A stretch of DNA of 8,028 nt from Actinomycetota bacterium (GCA_013813345.1 JACCRW010000112.1:1-8028); one strand, 5' to 3'; positions 1 through 5,363 are shown, counted from the first letter of the stretch. Translations and numbers: made by a program. The notes: generated by a model from the sequence alone, not told the origin.

Positions 1-261
1 CTCGCGCTCTCGCTCTTCCTCGTCTGGCCGCTCGAGCTGGCGGCGCTCGGCAGCGACGTCTTCCGGACCGGCGGCTCGGACGACGGCGCCGCCGACTTGG
101 TCTTCGACGGGCTCGAGCTCGGCTTCGCGCTCTGGTCGGCGGCGCTCCTCCTCCTCGGAGTCCGCGCGGTCCACGGCTGGAGCTGGTGGCGCTCGCTCGG
201 CGCGCTTGGCCTCGTCGCGCTCTTCCTAGCGGCGTTCGCCTACCTCCCGAGCGTCCTCTAG
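1..261 (+). CDS. Yip1-like integral membrane protein, C-terminal part (5' end outside the window)
   Basis: The frame is open from the first base to a TAG at 259-261 and gives the last 86 residues of a protein whose start lies outside the window. The visible part is strongly hydrophobic. Residues 1-16 look like the end of a membrane helix. An acidic Gly/Asp loop (about 22-36) is followed by two further helices, about 39-57 and 65-85, separated by a Trp-rich turn (HGWSWWR, 58-64). Helix pattern and 'LLLGVRAVHGWSWWR'-like spacing resemble the C-terminal half of Yip1-domain proteins, a poorly characterised family of multi-pass membrane proteins; this is recognition by eye, and another small multi-pass family is possible. 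No catalytic residues are visible. Its last 12 codons overlap the 3' end of panB on the other strand, so the two genes converge. Confidence 0.6.
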   Translation, partial: LALSLFLVWPLELAALGSDVFRTGGSDDGAADLVFDGLELGFALWSAALLLLGVRAVHGWSWWRSLGALGLVALFLAAFAYLPSVL

Positions 262-1137
262 CGTCGCCTCGAAGAGCGCCAGCTCCTCCTCGGGCATCGA
301 GTAGGTGTGCTGCTCCTCGGGGAAGCGGCGCTCGCGGACGTCGGCGACGTAGGCGGAGACAGCCTTCGTGATCTCGGTCGCGAGGTCGGCGTACTGCTTG
401 ACGAACCGCGGCGAGCGGCCTTCGTAGAGCCCGAGCAGGTCGTGCCAGACGAGTACCTGGCCGTCACACTCGCCGCCGGCGCCGATCCCGATCGTCGGGA
501 TCGAGAGCAGCTCCGTGATCCGAGCGGCGACGGGAGCGGGAACCGCCTCGAGCACGAGCGCGAAGACACCGGCAGCCTCGAGCGCGAGCGCGTCGTCGAC
601 CAACCGGCGCGCCTTCTCCGCGGTCCGGCCCTGCGCCTTGAAGCCGCCGAGCATCGTGGCCGACTGCGGGGTCAGGCCGATGTGCCCCATCGTCGGCACG
701 CCGGCGCCGACGAGCGCGCGAACCCGCGAGAGCGTCGCGCCTGCGCCCTCGACCTTGACCGCGTCCGCGCTCGCCTCCTTGAGGAAGCGGATCGCGTTCC
801 CGAGCGCCTCCTCGTCGGAGACCTGGAAGGAGCCGAACGGCATGTCCGCGACGACGAGCGGACGGCGGGCGCCCCTGTTGACGGCGCGCGTGAGGACGAT
901 CATCTCGTCCATCGTGGCCGGCACGGTCGAGTCGTGGCCGAGCACGGTCATCGCTGCCGAGTCGCCGACGAGGATGACGTCGGCGCCGGCGGCATCGGCG
1001 AGCCGGCCGGACGGCGCGTCGTACGCGGTGATCATCGCGATCGGCTGACGCCGTGCCTTCAGCTCGGCGAGCTCGGTCAGCGCGAGCTTGCCCGGGGCTG
1101 GGGTTCCCGGCGCGGGCTTGCGAGGGCGAGTGGTCAT
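226..1137 (-). CDS. panB: 3-methyl-2-oxobutanoate hydroxymethyltransferase (ketopantoate hydroxymethyltransferase)
   Basis: PanB transfers a hydroxymethyl group from 5,10-methylene-tetrahydrofolate to alpha-ketoisovalerate, giving ketopantoate, the first committed step to pantothenate and CoA in the cytosol. The 303-residue product shows the family landmarks of the TIM-barrel fold: TAYD (37-40), VGDS with metal ligand D59, ADMPFGS with D98, KVEG with K128 and metal ligand E130, MGHIGLTPQ (150-158), LVLEAVP with probable catalytic base E197, and GIGAG (217-221). It is longer than the roughly 264-residue E. coli enzyme because of a Pro-rich N-terminal extension (about 17 residues) and an acidic C-terminal tail. 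The ATG at 1137 overlaps the panC stop as ATGA and has a strong AAGGAG Shine-Dalgarno 5 bases upstream, inside panC, so translation is probably coupled. It is the last gene of a three-gene operon. Confidence 0.96.
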   Translation of the reverse strand: MTTRPRKPAPGTPAPGKLALTELAELKARRQPIAMITAYDAPSGRLADAAGADVILVGDSAAMTVLGHDSTVPATMDEMIVLTRAVNRGARRPLVVADMPFGSFQVSDEEALGNAIRFLKEASADAVKVEGAGATLSRVRALVGAGVPTMGHIGLTPQSATMLGGFKAQGRTAEKARRLVDDALALEAAGVFALVLEAVPAPVAARITELLSIPTIGIGAGGECDGQVLVWHDLLGLYEGRSPRFVKQYADLATEITKAVSAYVADVRERRFPEEQHTYSMPEEELALFEATLEDAREVGERR

Positions 1138-1910
1138 GGCTTCTCCTTCTCGAGGACGACGTTGTCGATCAGGCGGGTGGAGCCGACGCGGACGGCGGCG
1201 GCGAGGACGGGCGGGTCGAGGTCGACGAGCTCCACGTAGTCGACGTCGAGGCCTGCGAGCTCAGCTCGGGCGGCCTCGAGGTCGCGGGTCTCGAGGGCTC
1301 GCGGCAGGGCGAGGGCGAGCCTGCGATCGGCGGGCGTCAACCGCGCGTTGCGGGACGAGAAGGCGAGCCCGTCGAGGTCGCGAACCGTCGGGAGCACGCG
1401 CAGCGGCAGCTCGAGCTCGAGGTCGTCGATCATCCGCCGGAGCACCGCGACCTGCTGCGCGTCCTTCTGCCCGAAGTACGCCCGCGTCGGTTGCACGAGG
1501 TTGAGGAGCTTCAGGCAGACCGTGGCGACTCCGCGGAAGTGACCCGGCCGGTGCTCGCCTTCGAGCCTGCGGCCGAGCTCCTCGACCTCGACCCAAGTCT
1601 GGAAGCCGGGCGGATAGAGCTCGGCCGCGGACGGTGTGAAGAGGAGGTCGACCCCGGCCTCCGCCGCGAATGCCATGTCGGCCTCGAGATCGCCCGGATA
1701 GGCATCGAGATCCACATCCTTCTCGAACTGGGCGGGGTTGACGAAGAGGCTGACGACGACCGTGTCGCACTCCTCGCGGGCGGCGCGGAAGAGCGAGCCG
1801 TGCCCATCGTGGAAGGCGCCCATCGTCGGTACGAGCCCCACCGAGTCGCCGCGGTCGCGGGCCGGCGCGAGCGCCTCGCGCAAGTCTGCGATCGTCACGA
1901 CCGTCTTCAC
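1134..1910 (-). CDS. panC: Pantothenate synthetase (pantoate--beta-alanine ligase)
   Basis: PanC condenses D-pantoate with beta-alanine using ATP, through a pantoyl-adenylate, to make pantothenate. The product has 258 residues. It shows the nucleotidyltransferase HIGH-like motif HDGH (34-37) inside PTMGAFHDGH, FVNPAQF (56-62), the FRGVATV segment (125-131), FGQKDAQQ (146-153), and the KMSKS-like region DGLAFSSRN (180-188). The start is GTG at 1910: it has AAGGAG five bases upstream and forms a GTGA overlap with the stop of the preceding DUF2520 gene. The open frame runs much further upstream but only as an antisense shadow. Enzymes of this family are usually about 280-310 residues; the shortfall lies in the C-terminal helical domain between about residues 203 and 223, while catalytic residues are intact. 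Very likely functional. Confidence 0.95.
   Translation of the reverse strand: MKTVVTIADLREALAPARDRGDSVGLVPTMGAFHDGHGSLFRAAREECDTVVVSLFVNPAQFEKDVDLDAYPGDLEADMAFAAEAGVDLLFTPSAAELYPPGFQTWVEVEELGRRLEGEHRPGHFRGVATVCLKLLNLVQPTRAYFGQKDAQQVAVLRRMIDDLELELPLRVLPTVRDLDGLAFSSRNARLTPADRRLALALPRALETRDLEAARAELAGLDVDYVELVDLDPPVLAAAVRVGSTRLIDNVVLEKEKP
1143..1148 (-). promoter_or_regulatory. Shine-Dalgarno for panB
   Basis: AAGGAG on the minus strand lies inside the last codons of panC, with a 5-base spacer to the panB ATG at 1137. It supports that start and, with the ATGA overlap, indicates re-initiation or coupled translation of panB after panC. Confidence 0.75.
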
Positions 1911-2572
1911 AGGAGCTCCTTCGTCGTCTCGGCGAGCGTCGTATACATCGACTCGAGCTCTGGTCGCTCGCGGCGGATCGCGGCAACGTGCGTCTCGACC
2001 GTGGCCCAGTCGCCGCGCGCGATCGGCCCGGTCAGCTCGAAGCCGTTCTCGATCGTCCGGAGCATCAGCGGCTCGAGCGACTCCGGTGGCGCACCTGCCG
2101 CCTCGAGCAGCGATCCGGCCGCGCGCCGCAGCGTCACGAGGTAGTTCGAGGCGATCGCGGCGCCCGCGTGGTAGGCGTCGCGCTTCTCGTCGGCGAGCGC
2201 GAACGGCTCGAGCCCGAGCGTGCGCGAGAGCCAGAAGCCGACCTCCCGCGCCGCCTCGGTGGCGGCCGTCACGGCGGCGAACGCTCCGTCGAGCTGCTCG
2301 GCGCCGCGCGCTCGGGTGAAGGTCTGCAATGGGTGCAAGCCGAAGCGGCGCGTGTGGGGGTCGAGCGCGGCGAGCGGGGTCGCGCCGCTTACATGAGCGA
2401 TCCACGGGCCTGAATCCACTGTCCGGGCGACCTCGGCGATGGCGCGATCCGGGACGCAGAGCAGGACGAGGTCGGGACCGCGCTCGGTCAGCAGGAGGCC
2501 GCGCTCGGCGAGCCTGGCGGCCAAAGCCGAGCCGACGCGCCCCGCGCCGACGACGTGAACGCTCGTGATCAT
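1907..2572 (-). CDS. Rossmann-fold / DUF2520 dehydrogenase, candidate ketopantoate reductase
   Basis: The 221-residue protein opens with a short beta strand and the dinucleotide-binding loop GAGRVG (9-14). A second Rossmann strand, LVLLCVPD (35-42), is followed by HVSGATPLAAL (60-70). The C-terminal half carries the features I associate with DUF2520: LHPLQTF (79-85), a helix with YHAGAAIASNY (134-144), and TGPIARGD (181-188). Many relatives are 250 residues or more; this one is compact, mainly between the first strand and VPD. It is the first gene of the operon and overlaps panC by GTGA. PanB makes ketopantoate and PanC uses pantoate, so the missing enzyme of the trio is a NAD(P)H-dependent ketopantoate reductase. 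That is the proposed role. No classical PanE/ApbA gene is present here, and I recall an alternative reductase called PanG from Francisella that may belong to this family. Function is inferred from fold and context. Confidence 0.85.
   Translation of the reverse strand: MITSVHVVGAGRVGSALAARLAERGLLLTERGPDLVLLCVPDRAIAEVARTVDSGPWIAHVSGATPLAALDPHTRRFGLHPLQTFTRARGAEQLDGAFAAVTAATEAAREVGFWLSRTLGLEPFALADEKRDAYHAGAAIASNYLVTLRRAAGSLLEAAGAPPESLEPLMLRTIENGFELTGPIARGDWATVETHVAAIRRERPELESMYTTLAETTKELL
1911..1921 (-). promoter_or_regulatory. Shine-Dalgarno for panC inside a 10-bp palindrome
   Basis: On the minus strand AAGGAG lies 5 bases before the panC GTG. Its AGGAG is the left half of the perfect palindrome AGGAGCTCCT, which abuts the start codon. 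This motif fixes the GTG at 1910 as the panC start. It also contrasts with the leader-less starts of the first genes of the transcription units in this window. The palindrome has no loop, so an intramolecular hairpin that hides the site is unlikely. Confidence 0.75.
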
Positions 2573-2618
2573 CTTCGCTGTGGCTCCAGTTCCGGGGGTT
2601 CCGGATACCGGGCGGCGT

Positions 2619-2625
2619 TAGTCTA
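2619..2625. promoter_or_regulatory. Symmetric -10 element shared by two divergent genes
   Basis: The 58-bp gap between the divergent DUF2520 and hydrolase genes contains TAGTCTA. Read on the plus strand, TAGTCT (2619-2624) ends 6 bases before the hydrolase GTG at 2631, as expected for a leaderless transcript. Read on the minus strand, TAGACT (2625-2620) would start a transcript with a leader of about 40 bases before the DUF2520 ATG at 2572, with GGAG roughly 11 bases before that ATG. No good -35 is visible in either direction. A direct repeat GTTCCGG lies at 2589-2595 and 2598-2604. All of this is by motif only. Confidence 0.45.
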
Positions 2626-2630
2626 GCCCG

Positions 2631-3494
2631 GTGCGCATTGCGGTCGGCGACACGCGGCTCTACTTCGACGTGGACGGCGCCAAGCTGGTGCCCGAGGGCC
2701 CCTGGATGCGCGAGCGGCCGACTGTGCTCCTGCTCCATCCCGGGCCGGGCTTCGACCACGGTCTTTTCAAGGTGCAGGTGGGGCCGTCGCTCGTGCCGCA
2801 GGCGCAGGTCGTCTACCTCGATCAGCGTGGCGGTGGTCGCAGCGACCCGGCCGAACCAGAAGCGCTGAGGCTGGATCGCTGGGCGGACGACGTGCGCGAG
2901 CTCTGCGACGCGCTCGGGATCGAGCGGCCGATCGTGCTCGGGCTCGGCTTCGGCTCCCTCGTCGCGATTCGCTACGCCTCCCGCCATCCTGGGCATGCGG
3001 GCGGGCTCGTGCTCGCGGCGCCCGTGGCGCGGATGGTGCCGGAACGATCGATCGCCGTCTACGAGCGGCTGGGAGGCGCGGCTGCCCGCGAGGTAGCCGA
3101 GCGGTTCTACGGCGGGATGGACGAGCGTGCGTTCGCGGACTTCCTCCGCGTCTGTTTTCCGCTCCTCTCCAGCTACGAGCTGACGAGTGATGTGATCATC
3201 CGCGCCGATTGGCGTCCGGACGTGCTGATGGGTTGGATGCTCGGCGAGGCGCGCGAGCTCGACCTCCGCGACGAGCTGGCACGGCTCGAGGCGCCGACCC
3301 TCGTGCTCGCAGGCGAGGACGATGCCTGGGCGCCCCTCGCCTCCGTGGAGGAGGTCGTCCGCCATCTGCCGGAGGCGGCGCGTTTCCGGAGCTTTCCCGG
3401 CGCGCGCCACTCGGTCTTCCGCGACGCGCCGGCCGCGGTCGAGGAGCTTCATCGCTTCCTGGCGAGCGCCAAGGCCGGGGAGGCGACCGCGTGA
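2631..3494 (+). CDS. Alpha/beta hydrolase-fold protein (proline iminopeptidase-like) lacking the nucleophilic Ser
   Basis: This 287-residue cytosolic protein (no signal peptide) has the alpha/beta hydrolase layout. LLLHPGPGFDH (33-43) gives the oxyanion region, a variant of HGGPG. VYLDQRGGGRSD (61-72) is the usual strand 4 segment. The nucleophile elbow is at 104-108, the cap domain about 135-215, LVLAGEDDAWAP (224-235) carries the probable acid D231, and GARHSVF (257-263) carries the probable H260. The elbow should read G-x-S-x-G; here it reads G-L-G-F-G, so the nucleophile position (106) is Gly. Acid and His remain, so this may be a recently inactivated enzyme, a binding or scaffold protein, or an enzyme using another mechanism. 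The GTG at 2631 was chosen because it begins at the conserved N-terminus and has a -10-like hexamer 6 bases upstream. It converges on the acetyltransferase gene 25 bp downstream. Substrate unknown. Confidence 0.85.
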   Translation: MRIAVGDTRLYFDVDGAKLVPEGPWMRERPTVLLLHPGPGFDHGLFKVQVGPSLVPQAQVVYLDQRGGGRSDPAEPEALRLDRWADDVRELCDALGIERPIVLGLGFGSLVAIRYASRHPGHAGGLVLAAPVARMVPERSIAVYERLGGAAAREVAERFYGGMDERAFADFLRVCFPLLSSYELTSDVIIRADWRPDVLMGWMLGEARELDLRDELARLEAPTLVLAGEDDAWAPLASVEEVVRHLPEAARFRSFPGARHSVFRDAPAAVEELHRFLASAKAGEATA

Positions 3495-3519
3495 CGGTCT
3501 CCGTGCGCGGAATCGACCT

Positions 3520-4113
3520 CTAGCGGCCGAGCCGCCGAAGCAGGTTCGCTCGCACCTCCGGCCACTCCTCCGCGATCACGCTGTACCACGCCGAGTCGCG
3601 GTTCTCGCCGCCGCGGACGAGCATGTGCCGGCGGTGCACGCCCTCGAACTGCGCCGGCAGCGCTTCCATCGCGGCGCGTGAGCGCTCGTTTCTCGCGTCC
3701 GTCTTCAGCTCGACGCGGCGGCAGCCGAGCCGCTCGAAGGCATCGGCGAGCATCAGCAGCTTGGCCTCGACGTTCGCACCTGTGCGCCACATCTGCGGGT
3801 CGAGCCACGTCCACCCGATCTCGAGGCTGCCGTGCTCGGGTCGGAGCGCGAGGAAGCGGCTGCTCCCCACGACCCGGCCGTCGCTCTCGCTGACCGTCGC
3901 GAACGGGAGCTCGTCACCGGCTGCGGCGTTCGCCAGCGCAGCCTCGACATAGGCGTGCATCTGGTCACGGCTCTGTGGCTGGAGGATGCTCATCCACTCC
4001 CAGATCCGCGGGTCGCGCGACGCCTCCCACAGGCCGACCTCATGCTCGGGCCCGAGCCGCTCGAGGCGCACGAGCTCGCCGCTCAACGTCGTCGCTGTCC
4101 ACCTCATTTCCAT
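3520..4113 (-). CDS. GNAT-family N-acetyltransferase, RimJ/RimL type
   Basis: The 197-residue product matches the RimJ/RimL branch (COG1670-like) of GNAT enzymes, which move an acetyl group from acetyl-CoA to N-terminal or small-molecule amines. Visible landmarks are an N-terminal GELVRLERLGPEH (12-24), substrate-domain helices, the beta4-beta5 region SLEIGWTWLDPQMWRTGA (96-113) with the acetyl-CoA loop WRTGA, VELKTDARNERS (134-145), and the family tail FEGVHRRHM (156-164), RDSAWYSVI (172-180) and EEWPEV (182-187). Two Met codons, at 4113 and 4107, are both possible starts (197 or 195 residues); neither has a clear Shine-Dalgarno. The frame is open further upstream, but that part lies antisense to the ferritin-like gene. 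Its start codons sit almost on the -10 box of that divergent gene. Substrate not predictable; fold confident. Confidence 0.88.
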   Translation of the reverse strand: MEMRWTATTLSGELVRLERLGPEHEVGLWEASRDPRIWEWMSILQPQSRDQMHAYVEAALANAAAGDELPFATVSESDGRVVGSSRFLALRPEHGSLEIGWTWLDPQMWRTGANVEAKLLMLADAFERLGCRRVELKTDARNERSRAAMEALPAQFEGVHRRHMLVRGGENRDSAWYSVIAEEWPEVRANLLRRLGR

Positions 4114-4118
4114 AGAGT
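4113..4118 (+). promoter_or_regulatory. -10-like TAGAGT for the ferritin-like gene
   Basis: TAGAGT sits 7 bases before the GTG at 4126. That spacing puts the transcription start at or next to the start codon, so a leaderless mRNA is likely. No Shine-Dalgarno and no clear -35 are seen. The hexamer overlaps the first codons of the divergent acetyltransferase gene. Confidence 0.5.
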
Positions 4119-4125
4119 GCCGGTC

Positions 4126-4446
4126 GTGCCGTTCGACCAGTACCACGAGCCGCCGGAGGAGCTGCCCGAGGAGACGCGAACCTTCGCGCGGATCTGCGCC
4201 TCGCTGATCGAGGAGGCGGAGGCGATCGGCTGGTATGAGCAGCGCCTCGCGGTCGAAAAGGACGAGGAGGCGCGGGCGATCATGGAGAACGCGCAGGGCG
4301 AGGAGTTCAAGCACTTCGCCATGAACCTCGAGTTCCTCGGTCGGCGCAAGCCCGTCTGGGCCGACGTCCTCGAGCAGGTTCTCTTCAAGCCCGGCGATAT
4401 CGTCGAGCACGGGGAGAAGGCCGAGGAAGCGCTGGACGCGGGGTAG
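4126..4446 (+). CDS. Encapsulated-ferritin (EncFtn) family protein, short form
   Basis: The 106-residue, two-helix acidic protein matches the encapsulated ferritin family. Set against my recollection of Rhodospirillum rubrum EncFtn it aligns with a constant offset of 2 through the core. E30, E60 and H63 correspond to its ferroxidase ligands E32, E62 and H65; E29, E32, W36 and Y37 match the metal-entry residues E31, E34, W38 and Y39. Helix 1 carries EEAEAIGWYEQR (29-40), helix 2 GEEFKHFAMNLEFL (58-71), followed by VWADVLEQVLF (77-87). In known members, two subunits build one four-helix ferroxidase site in a ring-shaped decamer that oxidises Fe(II) and hands iron to an encapsulin shell. Here the protein stops soon after the core (ending EEALDAG), with no LTxGSLxxK-like cargo peptide, and no encapsulin gene is adjacent. 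The GTG start is supported by homology and the -10 spacing. The fmdB-like gene follows after 9 bp. Confidence 0.88.
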   Translation: MPFDQYHEPPEELPEETRTFARICASLIEEAEAIGWYEQRLAVEKDEEARAIMENAQGEEFKHFAMNLEFLGRRKPVWADVLEQVLFKPGDIVEHGEKAEEALDAG

Positions 4447-4449
4447 AGT
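4444..4449 (+). promoter_or_regulatory. -10-like TAGAGT for the zinc-ribbon gene
   Basis: TAGAGT ends 6 bases before the ATG at 4456; its TAG is also the stop codon of the ferritin-like gene. Spacing is that of a leaderless start. The GTGGGG between hexamer and ATG is a poor Shine-Dalgarno match, so read-through from the upstream gene remains an alternative. Confidence 0.4.
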
Positions 4450-4455
4450 GGGGCC

Positions 4456-4665
4456 ATGCCGATCTACGAATACGCGTGCATGGAGTGCGAGTCGCACTTC
4501 GAGGAGCTCGTCCGGAACGCCGAGCAGCCGGTTGCCTGCCCGGGGTGTGGCGCGGGCAACGTGCTGAAGCAGATGTCGAGCTTTGCGGTCGCCGGTATTA
4601 CGTCGCAGCCCCGCTCAAGCGGTGGTGGCGGCGGCTGCTGCGGCGGCTCCTGCGGCTCCTGCTAG
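4456..4665 (+). CDS. FmdB-family zinc ribbon protein with Cys/Gly-rich tail
   Basis: The 69-residue protein begins MPIYEYAC, the signature start of FmdB-type (CxxC_CxxC_SSSS) regulatory zinc ribbons. Two CxxC knuckles, CMEC (8-11) and CPGC (28-31), should bind one Zn(II). QMSSFAVAG (39-47) follows, then a low-complexity Ser/Gly linker and a tail with four more cysteines (C61, C62, C66, C69). The founding member was described as a putative regulator of formamidase/amidase genes; no general biochemical role is established for the family, and there is no amidase gene here. It lies 9 bp after the EncFtn-like gene and 31 bp before the Fe-S uracil-DNA glycosylase, so a link to metal or Fe-S handling is conceivable but unproven. 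The tail could carry an additional metal. Confidence 0.9.
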   Translation: MPIYEYACMECESHFEELVRNAEQPVACPGCGAGNVLKQMSSFAVAGITSQPRSSGGGGGCCGGSCGSC

Positions 4666-4682
4666 CCGTCCGGGCCTCGACG

Positions 4683-4688
4683 TAGACT
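4683..4688 (+). promoter_or_regulatory. -10-like TAGACT for the uracil-DNA glycosylase gene
   Basis: TAGACT ends 8 bases before the GTG at 4697, in the 31-bp gap after the zinc-ribbon gene. There is no Shine-Dalgarno in the gap, which fits a leaderless start. Confidence 0.45.
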
Positions 4689-4701
4689 CACTCTCAGTGA
4701 G
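4687..4701 (+). repeat. Small dyad across the glycosylase start codon
   Basis: CTCACT and AGTGAG form 6-bp inverted arms around a 3-base centre. The dyad covers the end of the -10 hexamer, the presumed transcription start and the GTG. It could be an operator half-site pair or chance; arm length is too short to decide. Confidence 0.3.
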
Positions 4702-5359
4702 CGACCTCCTCGCCGACTATCGCGACGAGACCCTCGGCTGCACGCGGTGTCCGCTGGCGGCGAGCCGGACACAGGTCGTCTTCGGCTCCGGCGATCCGCG
4801 TGCGGAGCTGATGTTCGTCGGCGAGGCGCCGGGCTTCCATGAGGATCAGAACGGGATCCCCTTCGTCGGGCAGGCCGGGAAGCTGCTCGAGAGGCTGCTC
4901 GACGGGATCGGGCTCACGCGCACCGACGTCTACATCGCGAACGTCATCAAATGCCGACCTCCCGGGAATCGCGATCCGCATCCGGAGGAGATCGAAGCCT
5001 GCGAGTCGCACCTCTTCCGCCAGATCGAGCTGATCCGGCCGACGCTCGTCGCGACGCTCGGCAACTTCGCGACGAAGCTGCTCTCCGGCAAGCCGGCCGG
5101 AATCACCCGTGTCCACGGAGTCGAGCAGCAGGTCGTGCTCGGCGGCAACGCGGTCACTCTCTATCCGCTTTTCCATCCGGCCGCCGCTCTCTACACGCCG
5201 TCGATGCAGAAGGTGCTCGAGCAGGACTTTGCCCGGATCCCGGAGCTGCTCGGACGAGAGGCTCGTAGCTCGGAATCGCAAGGGACTCTCACAACCCCCG
5301 CGAGCGCTCAGGCGCTCGAGCCGGCCCACGCGCCGGCCGTGCAACTCGGCCTTTTCTAG
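4697..5359 (+). CDS. Family 4 (Fe-S) uracil-DNA glycosylase with C-terminal clamp-binding-like motif
   Basis: The enzyme removes uracil (from cytosine deamination or dUMP incorporation) from DNA, the first step of base excision repair. In the 220-residue product, C15, C18, C86 and C102 are placed to hold the [4Fe-4S] cluster of the family. GEAPG (43-47) is the catalytic motif A, IPFVGQAG (54-61) the adjacent loop, NVIKCRPPGNR (82-92) the cluster/DNA-contact region, and HPAA (160-163) motif B. After about residue 186 comes a low-complexity Ser/Ala/Pro linker ending in QLGLF at the extreme C-terminus, which resembles the QLxLF beta-clamp pentapeptide. The GTG at 4697 was preferred to an in-frame ATG at 4583: the extra 38 residues would be Ala-rich translation of the overlapping zinc-ribbon gene, and family homology begins near the GTG. 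Confidence 0.93.
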   Translation: MSDLLADYRDETLGCTRCPLAASRTQVVFGSGDPRAELMFVGEAPGFHEDQNGIPFVGQAGKLLERLLDGIGLTRTDVYIANVIKCRPPGNRDPHPEEIEACESHLFRQIELIRPTLVATLGNFATKLLSGKPAGITRVHGVEQQVVLGGNAVTLYPLFHPAAALYTPSMQKVLEQDFARIPELLGREARSSESQGTLTTPASAQALEPAHAPAVQLGLF

Positions 5360-5363
5360 CACC

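Noticed and set aside
307..2144. Long plus-strand frames opposite panB, panC and the DUF2520 gene.
   Set aside because: Their translations are low-complexity Arg/Glu/Ala/Gly shadows of well-conserved genes on the other strand; no motif is recognisable.
1134..3452. A single 772-codon open frame on the minus strand that includes panC.
   Set aside because: Upstream of the panC GTG it runs through DUF2520 in a wrong frame and antisense to the hydrolase; the translation is Arg/Ala-rich without domains. It is open only because stops are rare at this GC content.
3495..3519. Possible terminator between the convergent hydrolase and acetyltransferase genes.
   Set aside because: The 25 bases hold no convincing stem-loop and no T-run on either strand.
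3832..4125. N-terminal extension of the EncFtn-like protein.
   Set aside because: The extra frame is antisense to the acetyltransferase gene and has no similarity to the family; the GTG at 4126 gives the expected N-terminus.
4122..4138. GGTCG/CGACC arms around the EncFtn-like start codon as a third operator dyad.
   Set aside because: Arms are only 5 bp with a 7-base centre and one arm is wholly coding; expected often by chance at this base composition.
4114..4497. Longer start for the acetyltransferase on the minus strand.
   Set aside because: The extension is antisense to the EncFtn-like gene; GNAT homology begins around the Met codons at 4113/4107.
4583..4696. N-terminal extension of the glycosylase from an upstream ATG.
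   Set aside because: The added 38 residues are an Ala-rich out-of-frame reading of the zinc-ribbon gene, and family homology starts near the GTG at 4697, which has its own -10-like box.
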